Shown: piece by piece, positions 1-8,079 of the stretch | Position numbering within the stretch: the stretch's first letter is position 1 | Layout of the letters: every line of letters starts with the position of its first letter | DNA from: Teredinibacter turnerae | GTDB lineage: Bacteria; Pseudomonadota; Gammaproteobacteria; Pseudomonadales; Cellvibrionaceae | Reading direction: 5' to 3' | Assembly: GCF_037935975.1 (NCBI RefSeq) | Contig: NZ_CP149817.1 | Span: 4,154,001 to 4,218,000 of the forward strand | DNA length: 64,000 nucleotides | Translations under genes and position numbers: made by a program | The notes under the pieces: generated by a model | The model's database searches: none | What the model was told of the DNA's origin: nothing | The model's input: the letters and a program-made list of their open reading frames with translations, nothing else

Positions 1-214
1 TGTTAACCGCGTGACCGATATGAATCTCACCATTCGCGTAGGGGGGACCATCGTGCAGAATAAATTTTTCACGACCAGCCCGGGCCTGGCGAATCTGCTG
101 GTACAGACTCTCCTTCTGCCAGCGTTTCAAAGTTTGCGGTTCCCGCTGTGCCAGGTTGGCCTTCATGGCAAAACTGGTCTGCGGTAGATTCAGCGTCGAT
201 TTGTAATCGGTCAT
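1..214 (-). CDS. ileS: Isoleucyl-tRNA synthetase, N-terminal fragment
   Basis: Isoleucyl-tRNA synthetase charges tRNA-Ile in the cytoplasm. Only the first 71 codons lie in the window; the gene runs off the left edge. The ATG is at 214 and the protein begins [11 protein letters not shown]. The class I signature region [15 protein letters not shown] is visible near residues 54-68, and it contains the HIGH nucleotide-binding motif. The gene lies 30 bases downstream of ribF in the same direction, matching the conserved murJ-ribF-ileS order, so it is probably co-transcribed. The identification is secure; the rest of the protein cannot be judged. Confidence 0.95.
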   Translation of the reverse strand, partial: MTDYKSTLNLPQTSFAMKANLAQREPQTLKRWQKESLYQQIRQARAGREKFILHDGPPYANGEIHIGHAVN

Positions 215-244
215 ATCGGATATCGTTATCGTCGTGTTTTAAAT

Positions 245-1192
245 TCAGTGGGTTTCGTTAAACCAACGTTTGGCGATCTCAACGTCGTGAGTGATCTGCG
301 CCTGTAATGCAGCAAGCGACTCAAAGCGCATTTCGCTGCGTAATTTGTGTTTGATGCGGACGTTAATCCAGTGGCCGTAAAGATTCCCCCCATGCTCGAG
401 TAAATGCACTTCAAGCAAAGGCTCCCGCCCTCCAGATACCGTGGGGCGAACACCAATATTGGCCACCGCAGGAACGTTTTGCGCACCGCCATCAATATCG
501 ACAGCGACCGCGTAAACGCCTTGTACCGCAGTGCGGTAACGACCAAGATGCACATTTGCGGTAGGGAAACCCAGGGTTCGGCCCAGCTGCTTACCGTAAA
601 TCACCCGCCCGCGAATTCGGTACTCGTAGCCCAGTAAACGCGCCGCTTCGGCAAACGCGTCTTGCTCCAATAATGCACGAATACGTGTGCTGCTGATACG
701 TTGGCCGCCATCCAGTACAGTGCGGGTATCGCACACGCTGAAACCAAACCGTTCGCCGGCCGCAGCCAGCATCCCGTAGTCGCCCTGCCTATCGCAGCCG
801 AAACGAAAATCGTCACCAATCACCAGGTGTCTTATACCCAGTCGCGCAACCAAAACTTGCTCAATAAACGCCTGCGCAGATAAACCGCGCAGTTCACGGT
901 TAAAACGCAAACACAACACCCTGTCGACACCGGCAGCGAACAGCGCCTCGGTTTTGTCCCGCAACCGCATAAGTCGCGGCGGAGCCTTCTCCTGCGAGAA
1001 AAACTCAGAGGGTTGCGGCTCAAACACCATCACGAGTGCGGGAACTTGGTGGGCGCTGGCGTGCTCACGCAACTGGCGGATAACTTCCTGATGGCCGCGG
1101 TGCACACCATCGAAGGAGCCGATGGTAGCAACGCACCCGTGATGATTGGGATGCAGGCTATGCAAGCCATGGATAAATTCGGGAGGCGTCAT
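245..1192 (-). CDS. ribF: Bifunctional riboflavin kinase / FAD synthetase
   Basis: RibF phosphorylates riboflavin to FMN and then adenylates FMN to FAD. The 315-residue protein has the normal bacterial length. The N-terminal nucleotidyltransferase half shows GSFDGVHRGHQ (about residues 26-36) and the ISSTRIR motif (about 166-172). The C-terminal riboflavin kinase half shows GRTLGFPTAN (about 204-213) and VANIGVRPTV. The ATG at 1192 places the start directly before the conserved N-terminus. It lies between murJ and ileS on the same strand, with 72 bases to murJ and 30 to ileS, and is likely part of that operon. No FMN riboswitch is seen in the short upstream gap. Confidence 0.96.
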   Translation of the reverse strand: MTPPEFIHGLHSLHPNHHGCVATIGSFDGVHRGHQEVIRQLREHASAHQVPALVMVFEPQPSEFFSQEKAPPRLMRLRDKTEALFAAGVDRVLCLRFNRELRGLSAQAFIEQVLVARLGIRHLVIGDDFRFGCDRQGDYGMLAAAGERFGFSVCDTRTVLDGGQRISSTRIRALLEQDAFAEAARLLGYEYRIRGRVIYGKQLGRTLGFPTANVHLGRYRTAVQGVYAVAVDIDGGAQNVPAVANIGVRPTVSGGREPLLEVHLLEHGGNLYGHWINVRIKHKLRSEMRFESLAALQAQITHDVEIAKRWFNETH

Positions 1193-1264
1193 TCAGAACC
1201 GCTGGGGATTGGCAAAGCGGCGATTATAACGCAGCTTTGCCAATCTCGCGATTGCCGGAACCAG

Positions 1265-2857
1265 TCAACTGGATGTGGGCCGCAGATGTCCCGGACGCAC
1301 CCCCGAAATAAATAGAATCGCCAGATACGCCAGCAAGCCTGCCGCACAGAGCCCAAGCACCCACCCTAACCGCGTGAGCGCATCGGCAACCGCCATATCG
1401 CCTATCTGCGAGACACCCGCCAGCAACACTACCGCCATCACCGCATTCGCCAACAATGACTGAACCGCGAACCGCAGCCACCCATCACCGGGTTGATAGG
1501 CCCCGCACTGGCGCAAGCCCCGCAACAACAGCGCCGCATTGAGAAACGCTGAGCCGGATGTCGCAAGAGCCAGGCCTGCGTGCCCCACCTGCCAGATAAA
1601 GTGCAGCGGCAGCACGAACACAATATTCAACACCATATTGGTCGCCATCGCGATAATGCCTATTCGCACCGGTGTACGGGTGTCCTGCCGGGAAAAGAAA
1701 CCGCTGGCCAACACTTTGATCAACATAAAAGCCGTTACCCCAAACGCGTAAGCCCACAAGCTGTATTTCGCCATCATCACGTCGGTCGGACGAAACTGAT
1801 CATACTGGAAGAGCGCAAACAGGATAGGTTCAGCCAGGACAATCAGCGCGACAGCTGCAGGCAGGCCAATCAACAAGATCAGTCGCATGGCCCAATCCAG
1901 CGTATGACTGAAGGCCTGCCCTCCACGCACGTGCTGACGGGAAAGCGCAGGCAATATGACGGTGGCAATGCCAACGCCAAAGACCCCCAGAGGAAGCTCC
2001 GTGAGGCGGTCGGAAAAGTACAACCAGGAAATGGAACCGTCTGGTAAAAAGGACGCCAGAGCCGTGTCGAACAGCAAATTAATCTGGCTAACCGAAACCC
2101 CAAACATCGCCGGTGCCATCAGTTTCAACACCCGCGTAACGGCTTCATCGCCCCAGTCCACCGTAGGGTGAGGCAGCAAGCCCAGTTGGAGCAGAAAGGG
2201 AATCTGGAACAACAGCTGGATAACTCCGGCCACCAGAACCCCCCAAGCCAGCGCAAACGCCGGTTCATCCATCCGAGGTGCAACCATGGCTGCTGCAATT
2301 ATCAGCGTCGCATTCAGCAACACCGGAGTGAATGCCGGTACGGCAAAACGGTCGTAGCTGTTGAGTATAGCGCCGGCAAAACCTGTGAGCGAAATAAGCA
2401 ACAGATAAGGAAACGTGATCCGCAGCAAATCCGAGGTAAGCGCAAATTTGTCCGGGTTTTTCAGCAAAAAGCCCATGCCAAAAACACCTACAACAAGCGG
2501 TGAAGCAATAACCACGACCACAGTGAGCAACACCAGAGCTGAACCAAGGCAACCGGCAACCCGGTCAATAAAGTTGCGGACGGCTTCTACACTGCCGTGT
2601 TCCCGATACTCTGAAAGCACAGGCACGAATGCCTGGGCAAATGCGCCTTCGGCGAATAACCGACGCAAAAAATTGGGAATTTTGAAGGCCACATAAAAGG
2701 CATCGGCAGACGCTTCTGCGCCGAGAAATCGCGCAAACAAGATATCCCTAAGCAAGCCCATAAGCCGCGAAAGCATCGTCATGGACCCCACCACCGCACT
2801 GGAGCGCAGCACGCTGGGCGATTTTTTCGGTTCTTGAGCGCGATATTCAGAGGTCAA
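1265..2857 (-). CDS. murJ: Lipid II flippase MurJ (MviN)
   Basis: MurJ moves the peptidoglycan precursor lipid II across the inner membrane. The 530-residue, very hydrophobic protein has the family length and the N-terminal signature SMTMLSRLMGLLRDILFARF (about residues 25-44), followed by NFLRRLFAEGAFAQAFVPV. These belong to the MVF/MATE-like fold with about 14 membrane segments. The frame opens with TTG at 2857, preceded at about nine bases by AGG; a stop codon lies a few codons further upstream. A GTG at residue 16 is an alternative start. It is the first gene of murJ-ribF-ileS. The rpsT gene, which often lies next to this cluster in relatives, is not present upstream. Confidence 0.95.
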   Translation of the reverse strand: MTSEYRAQEPKKSPSVLRSSAVVGSMTMLSRLMGLLRDILFARFLGAEASADAFYVAFKIPNFLRRLFAEGAFAQAFVPVLSEYREHGSVEAVRNFIDRVAGCLGSALVLLTVVVVIASPLVVGVFGMGFLLKNPDKFALTSDLLRITFPYLLLISLTGFAGAILNSYDRFAVPAFTPVLLNATLIIAAAMVAPRMDEPAFALAWGVLVAGVIQLLFQIPFLLQLGLLPHPTVDWGDEAVTRVLKLMAPAMFGVSVSQINLLFDTALASFLPDGSISWLYFSDRLTELPLGVFGVGIATVILPALSRQHVRGGQAFSHTLDWAMRLILLIGLPAAVALIVLAEPILFALFQYDQFRPTDVMMAKYSLWAYAFGVTAFMLIKVLASGFFSRQDTRTPVRIGIIAMATNMVLNIVFVLPLHFIWQVGHAGLALATSGSAFLNAALLLRGLRQCGAYQPGDGWLRFAVQSLLANAVMAVVLLAGVSQIGDMAVADALTRLGWVLGLCAAGLLAYLAILFISGVRPGHLRPTSS

Positions 2858-3113
2858 CGGATGCAGCCTGTTCTACAACAAAATTGGAGCGAAACTCTAG
2901 CCGCATTGCCCGCGCGGCGCAATCGCATCCCGCTAAATAGCGACCCAAGCAAGGCCTCGCCGCCACAGTTTGCCATTTTCTATCGCTAAGCCGTCCGATT
3001 TGTTCCATTTGAGAGCCAGTTTTGCGCTGTTTAATAACCCTGTGTCCGGCGAACAGCGCCACTAACCAAATCCGATTGACTTAATCATTGAAACTGAACA
3101 CGAGGAATCTCTC

Positions 3114-3830
3114 ATGAAACTGCAAGCGAAAACTTTCACCAAAACACTCACAGCTATCGCCCTATCCAGCGTCATTGCTTCACCGATACTTGCTGCAAGT
3201 TCAACCACACCAAGCGATATAAGCGCAAAAACCGCTGCAAAAAGCGCGGGCATTTTTACCACAGCAACTATCGTGGGCGGCGTGGCCGGTGGCCCGGTCG
3301 GCTTTTTTCTCGGGGCCCTCTCCGGCGCCTACCTGGGCGAACAAAACAAAAACCACGAGCGCGACAAAACCGCGCTGAAAGAAGCGGAAACATCTCTCAC
3401 CAGCAGCCGTAACGAGATCGCCATGCAGCAACGAGTCATCGCGAAAATGCAGAAACAAGTAGAACAGCCAATCGAGTTTTTAGTGTACTTCCCTACCGGC
3501 GAAGATGCGCTTTCACACCAGGACAGCCAACGCATTCAATCGCTCGCAAATTACATGGCAGATAACCCAAGCCTTCGCGTGCGTCTTGACGGTTTTGCAG
3601 ACCCACGAGGCACTGACGAGTACAACAATGTTCTGTCCGAGGAGCGTGCACGGAGTGTTGTCGACGCGCTGGTCGCACGCGGTATAGACAGTCGAAGAAT
3701 TGAGTACCAGGCACACGGTGCTAGCCTGTCAATGGCCACCGCTGGGGATAAAGACGCCTACGCGCTGGAAAGGAAAGTTCGTATCGAAGTGTACAGCCCC
3801 AAGCTTACCCGCAAAGTAGCAGCAAACTGA
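3114..3830 (+). CDS. OmpA-family protein with glycine zipper (PdsO-like)
   Basis: This is a 238-residue exported protein. It has a signal peptide (residues 1 to about 27, ending SPILAA), a glycine-rich hydrophobic stretch at about 45-75 (VGGVAGGPVGFFLGALSG) and a short coiled coil at about 80-118. The C-terminal half is an OmpA peptidoglycan-binding domain (about 122-235), with GFADPRGTDEYNNVLSEERA as its core. This order resembles the sortase-associated OmpA-like protein PdsO. However, no sortase or PdsR/PdsS two-component genes lie beside it, so the name is an inference. It is probably periplasmic and bound to cell wall near a membrane. It is a single gene followed by hairpins and a terminator. 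Confidence 0.8.
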   Translation: MKLQAKTFTKTLTAIALSSVIASPILAASSTTPSDISAKTAAKSAGIFTTATIVGGVAGGPVGFFLGALSGAYLGEQNKNHERDKTALKEAETSLTSSRNEIAMQQRVIAKMQKQVEQPIEFLVYFPTGEDALSHQDSQRIQSLANYMADNPSLRVRLDGFADPRGTDEYNNVLSEERARSVVDALVARGIDSRRIEYQAHGASLSMATAGDKDAYALERKVRIEVYSPKLTRKVAAN

Positions 3831-3865
3831 GAAGAGAGAACAGAACATTCTGAGTACCTGAGCAC

Positions 3866-3892
3866 CGCAGCGGCAGCAAGCGCGCCGCTGCG
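3866..3892 (+). repeat. Hairpin downstream of the OmpA-like gene
   Basis: Perfect 9-base arms CGCAGCGGC (3866-3874) and GCCGCTGCG (3884-3892) enclose a 9-base loop. The hairpin lies 35 bases after the stop codon of the OmpA-like gene and has no T-run. It probably forms in the 3' part of that mRNA and may protect it from 3' exonucleases. Confidence 0.5.
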
Positions 3893-3928
3893 ACCAATGA
3901 ATAGCGCCGATTGAAAAGTCTCTGATGT

Positions 3929-3950
3929 TGCTTTACGCAAGCGTAAAGCA
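3929..3950. repeat. 22-base perfect inverted repeat
   Basis: TGCTTTACGC (3929-3938) and GCGTAAAGCA (3941-3950) are perfect inverted copies separated by AA. In RNA it would fold with a CAAG tetraloop; as DNA it looks like a dimeric-protein binding site. It lies between the OmpA-like gene and its terminator, so a role in the 3' untranslated region is more likely than a promoter operator. Confidence 0.5.
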
Positions 3951-3983
3951 GTTAACACCTTACCCTCTGATCCTGCGAGTCTT

Positions 3984-4008
3984 GCCCGGCCTTGTGCCGG
4001 GCTTTTTT
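3984..4008 (+). terminator. Rho-independent terminator of the OmpA-like gene
   Basis: The stem GCCCGGC (3984-3990) and GCCGGGC (3996-4002) with a CTTGT loop is followed directly by six T residues. This is a textbook intrinsic terminator for plus-strand transcription. The left end of the MITE-like element abuts the T-run. Confidence 0.9.
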
Positions 4009-4292
4009 CTAGGGCCTGTTAACACTAATTCAATTCGCTCTGCTGGAGCCTGTATTTTCAGGATGAAAGGCATTTTTGGCGTTGTTTAGCGGGCTAAACG
4101 AGCGAAAAATAACGCATCAGCCTGGAAATACAGGCCCAGCCCTGCGGGTTGCGGCTAAAATCCCGCTCTCAGCGTTGTTTATCGCTCATTTGGAACAACC
4201 AAACTATGCTCCAAACGTCGGGGTGCCGCATCACTCGATAGCGAAATTTTAGCCGCAACAGAATGAATCGAATTAGTGTTAACAGGCCCTAG
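4009..4292. mobile_element. MITE-like element with nested inverted repeats
   Basis: A 284-base non-coding element has terminal inverted repeats of 28 bases with one mismatch (4009-4036 and 4265-4292). The outermost four bases on both sides are CTAG. They can be read as a target duplication flanking a 276-base element that begins GGGCCTGTTAACAC. Inside are further inverted repeats: 4048-4062 with 4121-4135 (one mismatch in 15), 4148-4161 with 4246-4259 (perfect 14), and GTTTAGC-GG-GCTAAAC at 4084-4099. There is no open reading frame. It sits exactly between the terminator of the OmpA-like gene and the stop codon of the convergent gene, a neutral site. CTAG-type targets fit IS5-family transposases, but the parent transposase is not in the window. 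Confidence 0.75.
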
Positions 4293-4300
4293 CACGAGGG

Positions 4301-5704
4301 CTAGAGAACGCGGGGAATAAAACGATATTTAACCTGTTCACAGTATTCGAGATACACTGGATCGAGCCGCAGATGGCGCTCCTCGGTCAAAGCACGTTGA
4401 TAGTAGACAAAGGTCATCAGGCACAAACCAAACGTTTGCATCGCAGCCAGTTCGATACCTGTGTGCGTGGCGTTGTATAAAATCGCCGGGAACATCACAC
4501 ACCACCAGGCAAAGTTTTTCGAGGCATAAGCGGGGTGTCGTACAAAAGCGAAAGGCCCTTTGCGGATAATTCCGCGATTGGTCAGGTTAGAAAAGCGCAC
4601 TCCGAACCACAAAGTCGCCGACATATAGACAATATAGCTGCACACCATCATGCCGGTAAACACGGTGATAATCCACTGGTTGTCGAAACGCAGCACATCG
4701 CGCTCACCGGGTGCGGAATAGTACCAACCCAACGCCTGCTGGAACGGCGGATAACATATAAGGCAGACAACCCAGCCCAGCATTGTTGGTTCGGCGGATG
4801 CCGTCTGGTTGTCGACCCAGCGAGAGGAGATTACATACCCACACCAGGCCAGAGCCACATCGATAGAAAAAATAAACGCGATCGAAATATTAAAAAAGTC
4901 GCTGTTAAACACCCGGTGAGTGTAAGTCCCATTTGCGATACTTGCCGGCAGGCTGCCAAATACATAGCCCACATTGCTGACCAGGTGCGGAAACTGGCCA
5001 ATAAAAAATACTGTCATCAATGGGGTAAAGAACAACTTCACAATCAGAGCACGAGCAATTTTGGCATCATCCGGGCCAAACTGAGGGCACAACTGCGGCG
5101 ACCCAGAGACTTTACCCAGAGGGTAGCGCAGGAGCTTGCCGAGAAACCAACCGGTATCGCGGGAATCCGCTTTTGGATCATAGCGCACTGCTCGGGTAAT
5201 CAATACATAGGGTAAACCCGCCCACAAATAAGCGGACCACACCATTTCGGTAAACCGGAACCAACCTTGATAGTAGTTGGCATTCATGCGAAAACCGTAT
5301 TCGTTGGCGGTGTGATAAAACTCCAACACAACCCATAGCGCGGCCAGATATAACAAGTAGTTCAACAGTGACTTTGTAAAGAACGCGCCTAAATTACGCG
5401 CGCGCAGGTCTGGGTCGATCGATATAAAGCCATCCCGATCCCAAAGCCACAGCCTCACCATCTCTGTGATCAGCATCGCCGCAGTGATAATAAACAGCGC
5501 AGCCAGAATACTGTCGGTACGATTACTGGTGAGTTGTTGGCCGAACACAAACAACCCTTTATTCAAAATATCGAACCGGTTATATGCCATCGCACACAGG
5601 AGTACGGTAATCGCACCTACCACCCCACATATCCAGGCTTTGTCGGTAATCCACGCACCAGATTTAGTCTGCCTGATGCCGGCAGTCGAAGTTTGAGTGT
5701 TCAT
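4301..5704 (-). CDS. Integral membrane protein with ICMT/PEMT-like C-terminal methyltransferase domain
   Basis: This is a protein of about 467 residues with many predicted membrane segments. The last 120 residues carry the marks of the isoprenylcysteine carboxyl methyltransferase / phospholipid methyltransferase fold: GPFAFVRHPAYASKNFAWW, then EERHLRLDPVYLEYCEQV and a final arginine-proline. The N-terminal 300 residues are a multi-pass region without a family I recognise. The substrate is unknown; bacterial relatives methylate lipids or small hydrophobic thiols. The frame stays open to 5800, but the ATG at 5704 (MNTQTSTAG) has a GAG about ten bases upstream and is preferred. It is a single gene, convergent with the OmpA-like gene across the MITE-like element. 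Confidence 0.7.
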   Translation of the reverse strand: MNTQTSTAGIRQTKSGAWITDKAWICGVVGAITVLLCAMAYNRFDILNKGLFVFGQQLTSNRTDSILAALFIITAAMLITEMVRLWLWDRDGFISIDPDLRARNLGAFFTKSLLNYLLYLAALWVVLEFYHTANEYGFRMNANYYQGWFRFTEMVWSAYLWAGLPYVLITRAVRYDPKADSRDTGWFLGKLLRYPLGKVSGSPQLCPQFGPDDAKIARALIVKLFFTPLMTVFFIGQFPHLVSNVGYVFGSLPASIANGTYTHRVFNSDFFNISIAFIFSIDVALAWCGYVISSRWVDNQTASAEPTMLGWVVCLICYPPFQQALGWYYSAPGERDVLRFDNQWIITVFTGMMVCSYIVYMSATLWFGVRFSNLTNRGIIRKGPFAFVRHPAYASKNFAWWCVMFPAILYNATHTGIELAAMQTFGLCLMTFVYYQRALTEERHLRLDPVYLEYCEQVKYRFIPRVL

Positions 5705-5762
5705 GTTGTTATTCTCGTTTTTTAACTTTCTTCTTATATTTCCTAAGCTGGGAGCCTGCCAA

Positions 5763-5856
5763 CGACGGCAGCCGTCGAGCACGGGATACGGGTAAATCAA
5801 GCACGGGATACTATCAAGCAGACCACGGTTTGTCTGCCCACCAGGGCGCTGATAGT
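5763..5856. promoter_or_regulatory. Repeat-rich control region upstream of the ICMT-like gene
   Basis: Three structures lie 60-150 bases upstream of the ATG at 5704. First is a perfect palindrome CGACGGC-A-GCCGTCG (5763-5777). Second are two direct copies of 13 bases differing only in the first base (5777-5789 and 5799-5811, core AGCACGGGATAC), exactly 22 bases apart, which is two helical turns. Third is a nested inverted repeat, ACTATCA/TGATAGT (5810-5816, 5850-5856) around GCAGAC/GTCTGC. They look like regulator sites for the minus-strand gene. The remainder of the gene-free stretch 5857-6051 shows nothing I can name. Confidence 0.4.
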
Positions 5857-6051
5857 GAACTTGTTGTTTGATTTTTCACAAGACAATTCCAGTAGTCACC
5901 ACTAAAGCTCACCAGTGTGAATATTCTTACCACCAAAGTGCGTGCTGGTTTTCCGTACCATCCACCGAGAAGGATCACCAGCTATAACACCTTCGCCTTA
6001 ATTCTTCTTCATCACACGTTAATCTGGGCGTTTGTTGGCGATTTACGCAGT

Positions 6052-6080
6052 TTAAAGCCGCTTCACATGCAGGCTATAAT
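6052..6080 (+). promoter_or_regulatory. Possible sigma-70 promoter for the GT-C-like gene
   Basis: A perfect TATAAT (6075-6080) is preceded at 17 bases by the weak -35 candidate TTAAAG (6052-6057). Transcription would start near 6087, about 65 bases before the GTG start codon at 6152. The -10 box is convincing and the -35 box is not. Confidence 0.45.
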
Positions 6081-6151
6081 CTCGCCTTTGCGTTAGCGTA
6101 CCAGCCCGCCACCGACCACAAAAACAACAAGAAATCCTGTAGGTAATCGCC

Positions 6152-7528
6152 GTGACGACACCAGTTGTAGCCCCCAAATCCATTGATCCTCGCTCTATCT
6201 TCATCGGCGTGGTGTACACCCTTTTGGTTCTCGGATATCTCTTCCGCGCGTATTACATCATCGAACACGATCCCGCTCGCCATATATGGAGCGACCCCCA
6301 GCGTCACTGGGAGCAAGGTACCGATGTGCTCAGAGACGATCCAATGACGCTGACCGACCCGGTGATGTATCAGCTGTATATCAGCGCTATCGGCAAGCTC
6401 ACCTACGGCGACCATGGCCTGGTTGCCTTTTACACAATTCTTCTGGCATTTGCGATGCCCTGGCTGTGGTACCGGTTTTTTCGTGAACTGCAACCCTCTA
6501 AAGACATCGCAGTCGTTGGCTGGGTGGCCATTACCTGGTTGCCTTCGTGGCTGAGTATCTACGGCTACTACATGCAGGAGACATTGATGCTGCCGCTCAT
6601 GGGCGGCGCGCTCTGGGCTACCTGGCGCTCGATGCGCAAGCAGACAGTGAATGCGTTTGTACTCATGGTGTTTATCTGGATTATTGCGGGCCTGACCCGC
6701 GGCGTATGTATACCTATGGCTGCGGTCGCGGCTTCCTGGCTTTGGTTCAGCCAACCGCAGAAAGTGACCAAGGCGGTCTACTCGCTTGTACTGCTGGGCT
6801 TGATTCTTGGCCCGCTCAGCTACCGCAGCTATCAAAAAATGGGGCTTATCGCACCTCACGGGGTAGGCCAAATGAATATGATCTACGCTAAATCCGGCAA
6901 GAAAGAAATTCAGATCAAGTACTCCCGCCAGGGTGCTGTCTGGTATTACGGCTACGGCTCGCCATCCACCGGCACGCGTCCACTGGCGCCGCTCAGTGAC
7001 TGGCACACCGCGCGTACCGGGAAGGTGGTTGTCGACATCAATATCGATAACGGCAGCAAAGACTGGGAAACCTACTTTGAACGCAATAGTCTGAGTTTTC
7101 AGAAGTACATGTGGTTGGTGAGCGAGAATCTGATTTTTTTGATGTTTGATCCATCCTGGCCCGACTCCAATCTCGACTACGGGCTGGGCTTTGTGAACTA
7201 CCACTTACGTTGGATATGGTTACCCCTGGGCCTGCTGACAGTGGCACTCACACTCTACACATGGCGTAAAAACAAACATCAATTTGACGGCCACCAGTGG
7301 TTATTGGCAGCGATATTCACTGCTTGGTTTGTGGTGCAGGGGTTCGTTCCCGTGTCGGTAAATGAGGGCCGTTACAGAAAACCGTTCGAGGGACTGATAG
7401 TCGCGCAGCTCGTATTACTCGCTGCCTACAGCCGCCGTTTGAACGGCGCCCGTTTCGGGCGCGCGAACAGCCAGAATAGGTCACCTGCAGCGGAAACAGC
7501 GCTCAATGAGTACAACCCAAAGGAGTAA
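6152..7528 (+). CDS. Polytopic membrane protein, GT-C glycosyltransferase-like
   Basis: This is a 458-residue inner-membrane protein with about ten hydrophobic segments. After the first segment a polar loop contains EHDPARHIWSDPQRHW, the place where GT-C (Dol-P-mannose/ArnT type) transferases hold their catalytic acid. A large soluble loop lies at about residues 235-320. A role in moving a lipid-linked sugar is therefore suggested but not shown. The start is GTG at 6152, with AGG ten bases upstream; a TATAAT lies 70 bases before it. The gene is followed after only 5 bases by the DUF4124 gene, so the two form an operon. Confidence 0.55.
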   Translation: MTTPVVAPKSIDPRSIFIGVVYTLLVLGYLFRAYYIIEHDPARHIWSDPQRHWEQGTDVLRDDPMTLTDPVMYQLYISAIGKLTYGDHGLVAFYTILLAFAMPWLWYRFFRELQPSKDIAVVGWVAITWLPSWLSIYGYYMQETLMLPLMGGALWATWRSMRKQTVNAFVLMVFIWIIAGLTRGVCIPMAAVAASWLWFSQPQKVTKAVYSLVLLGLILGPLSYRSYQKMGLIAPHGVGQMNMIYAKSGKKEIQIKYSRQGAVWYYGYGSPSTGTRPLAPLSDWHTARTGKVVVDINIDNGSKDWETYFERNSLSFQKYMWLVSENLIFLMFDPSWPDSNLDYGLGFVNYHLRWIWLPLGLLTVALTLYTWRKNKHQFDGHQWLLAAIFTAWFVVQGFVPVSVNEGRYRKPFEGLIVAQLVLLAAYSRRLNGARFGRANSQNRSPAAETALNEYNPKE

Positions 7529-7533
7529 TCCGA

Positions 7534-7944
7534 ATGAAACGGCAGTACTGGGCACTCGGGCTCACCCTCGCTTTAAGTCACTTAGGTTTGTCGCAATCCT
7601 ATGCTGATGCAGTGAAATGGGTTGACGAGAAAGGTCGTGTACATTTCGGCGATCGGCCACCCGCCAATACCGCCGTCGAAACAGAAATCGTTGAGCTCAA
7701 AGAAGCCCCCAAACTCGGCTTAACCAGCGAAGAACTCAACGAACAGCGCAAGCGCGTTAACGATTATCGCGCGGAGCTGCGCCGCCAGGAAGTGGAGCGA
7801 GAGCAGGCATCACAACTTCCTCAAACCGATAAGCGCAAGCCGGTAACAACACCACCAACCCGGGAAGAGTGCGCCATGCTACACCCGAACAAAACAAAAG
7901 ATCGCGTCGAGTGTTTTCGCGAGGCTGAGCAGGACATGCACTAA
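7534..7944 (+). CDS. DUF4124 domain-containing exported protein
   Basis: This is a 136-residue protein with a signal peptide (residues 1 to about 25, ending SQSYA). A DUF4124 domain begins immediately after it, with the typical KWVDEKGRVHFGDRPP pattern (residues 28-43). The rest is charged and helical and contains two cysteines near the C-terminus (about residues 113 and 127) that could form a disulfide. It is probably periplasmic; no biochemical function is known for the family. The ATG at 7534 has AAGGAG just upstream. It is the second gene of an operon with the GT-C-like protein and is followed by two hairpins. Confidence 0.8.
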   Translation: MKRQYWALGLTLALSHLGLSQSYADAVKWVDEKGRVHFGDRPPANTAVETEIVELKEAPKLGLTSEELNEQRKRVNDYRAELRRQEVEREQASQLPQTDKRKPVTTPPTREECAMLHPNKTKDRVECFREAEQDMH

Positions 7945-7953
7945 CGTAGGAGA

Positions 7954-7982
7954 GACCCCGGCGCAGGAGAGGCCCCGGGGTC
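7954..7982. repeat. Strong hairpin after the DUF4124 gene
   Basis: Perfect arms GACCCCGG (7954-7961) and CCGGGGTC (7975-7982) enclose a 13-base loop. No T-run follows, so it is more likely an mRNA 3' stabiliser than a terminator. The true terminator lies 40 bases further on. Confidence 0.5.
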
Positions 7983-8017
7983 ACTTAGACACAGCTCTCC
8001 CACCATCCAGTGAATAT

Positions 8018-8057
8018 AAAAAAACCCCCAGGGCGCAAACTCCGGGGGTTTTATTTT
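8018..8057. terminator. Bidirectional rho-independent terminator
   Basis: The stem AAAACCCCC (8021-8029) and GGGGGTTTT (8044-8052) is flanked by A-rich sequence on one side and T-rich sequence on the other. It can therefore stop both the plus-strand DUF4124 operon and the minus-strand aceE-aceF operon. It lies 28 bases beyond the aceF stop codon. Confidence 0.9.
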
Positions 8058-8079
8058 TGGCTGTGCTTATTCAGTAAGC

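Noticed and set aside
6074-7204. A 376-codon minus-strand open frame opposite the GT-C-like gene
   Set aside because: The plus-strand frame has membrane segments, a signal for translation and an operon partner; the minus frame is His/Gln/Arg-rich noise.
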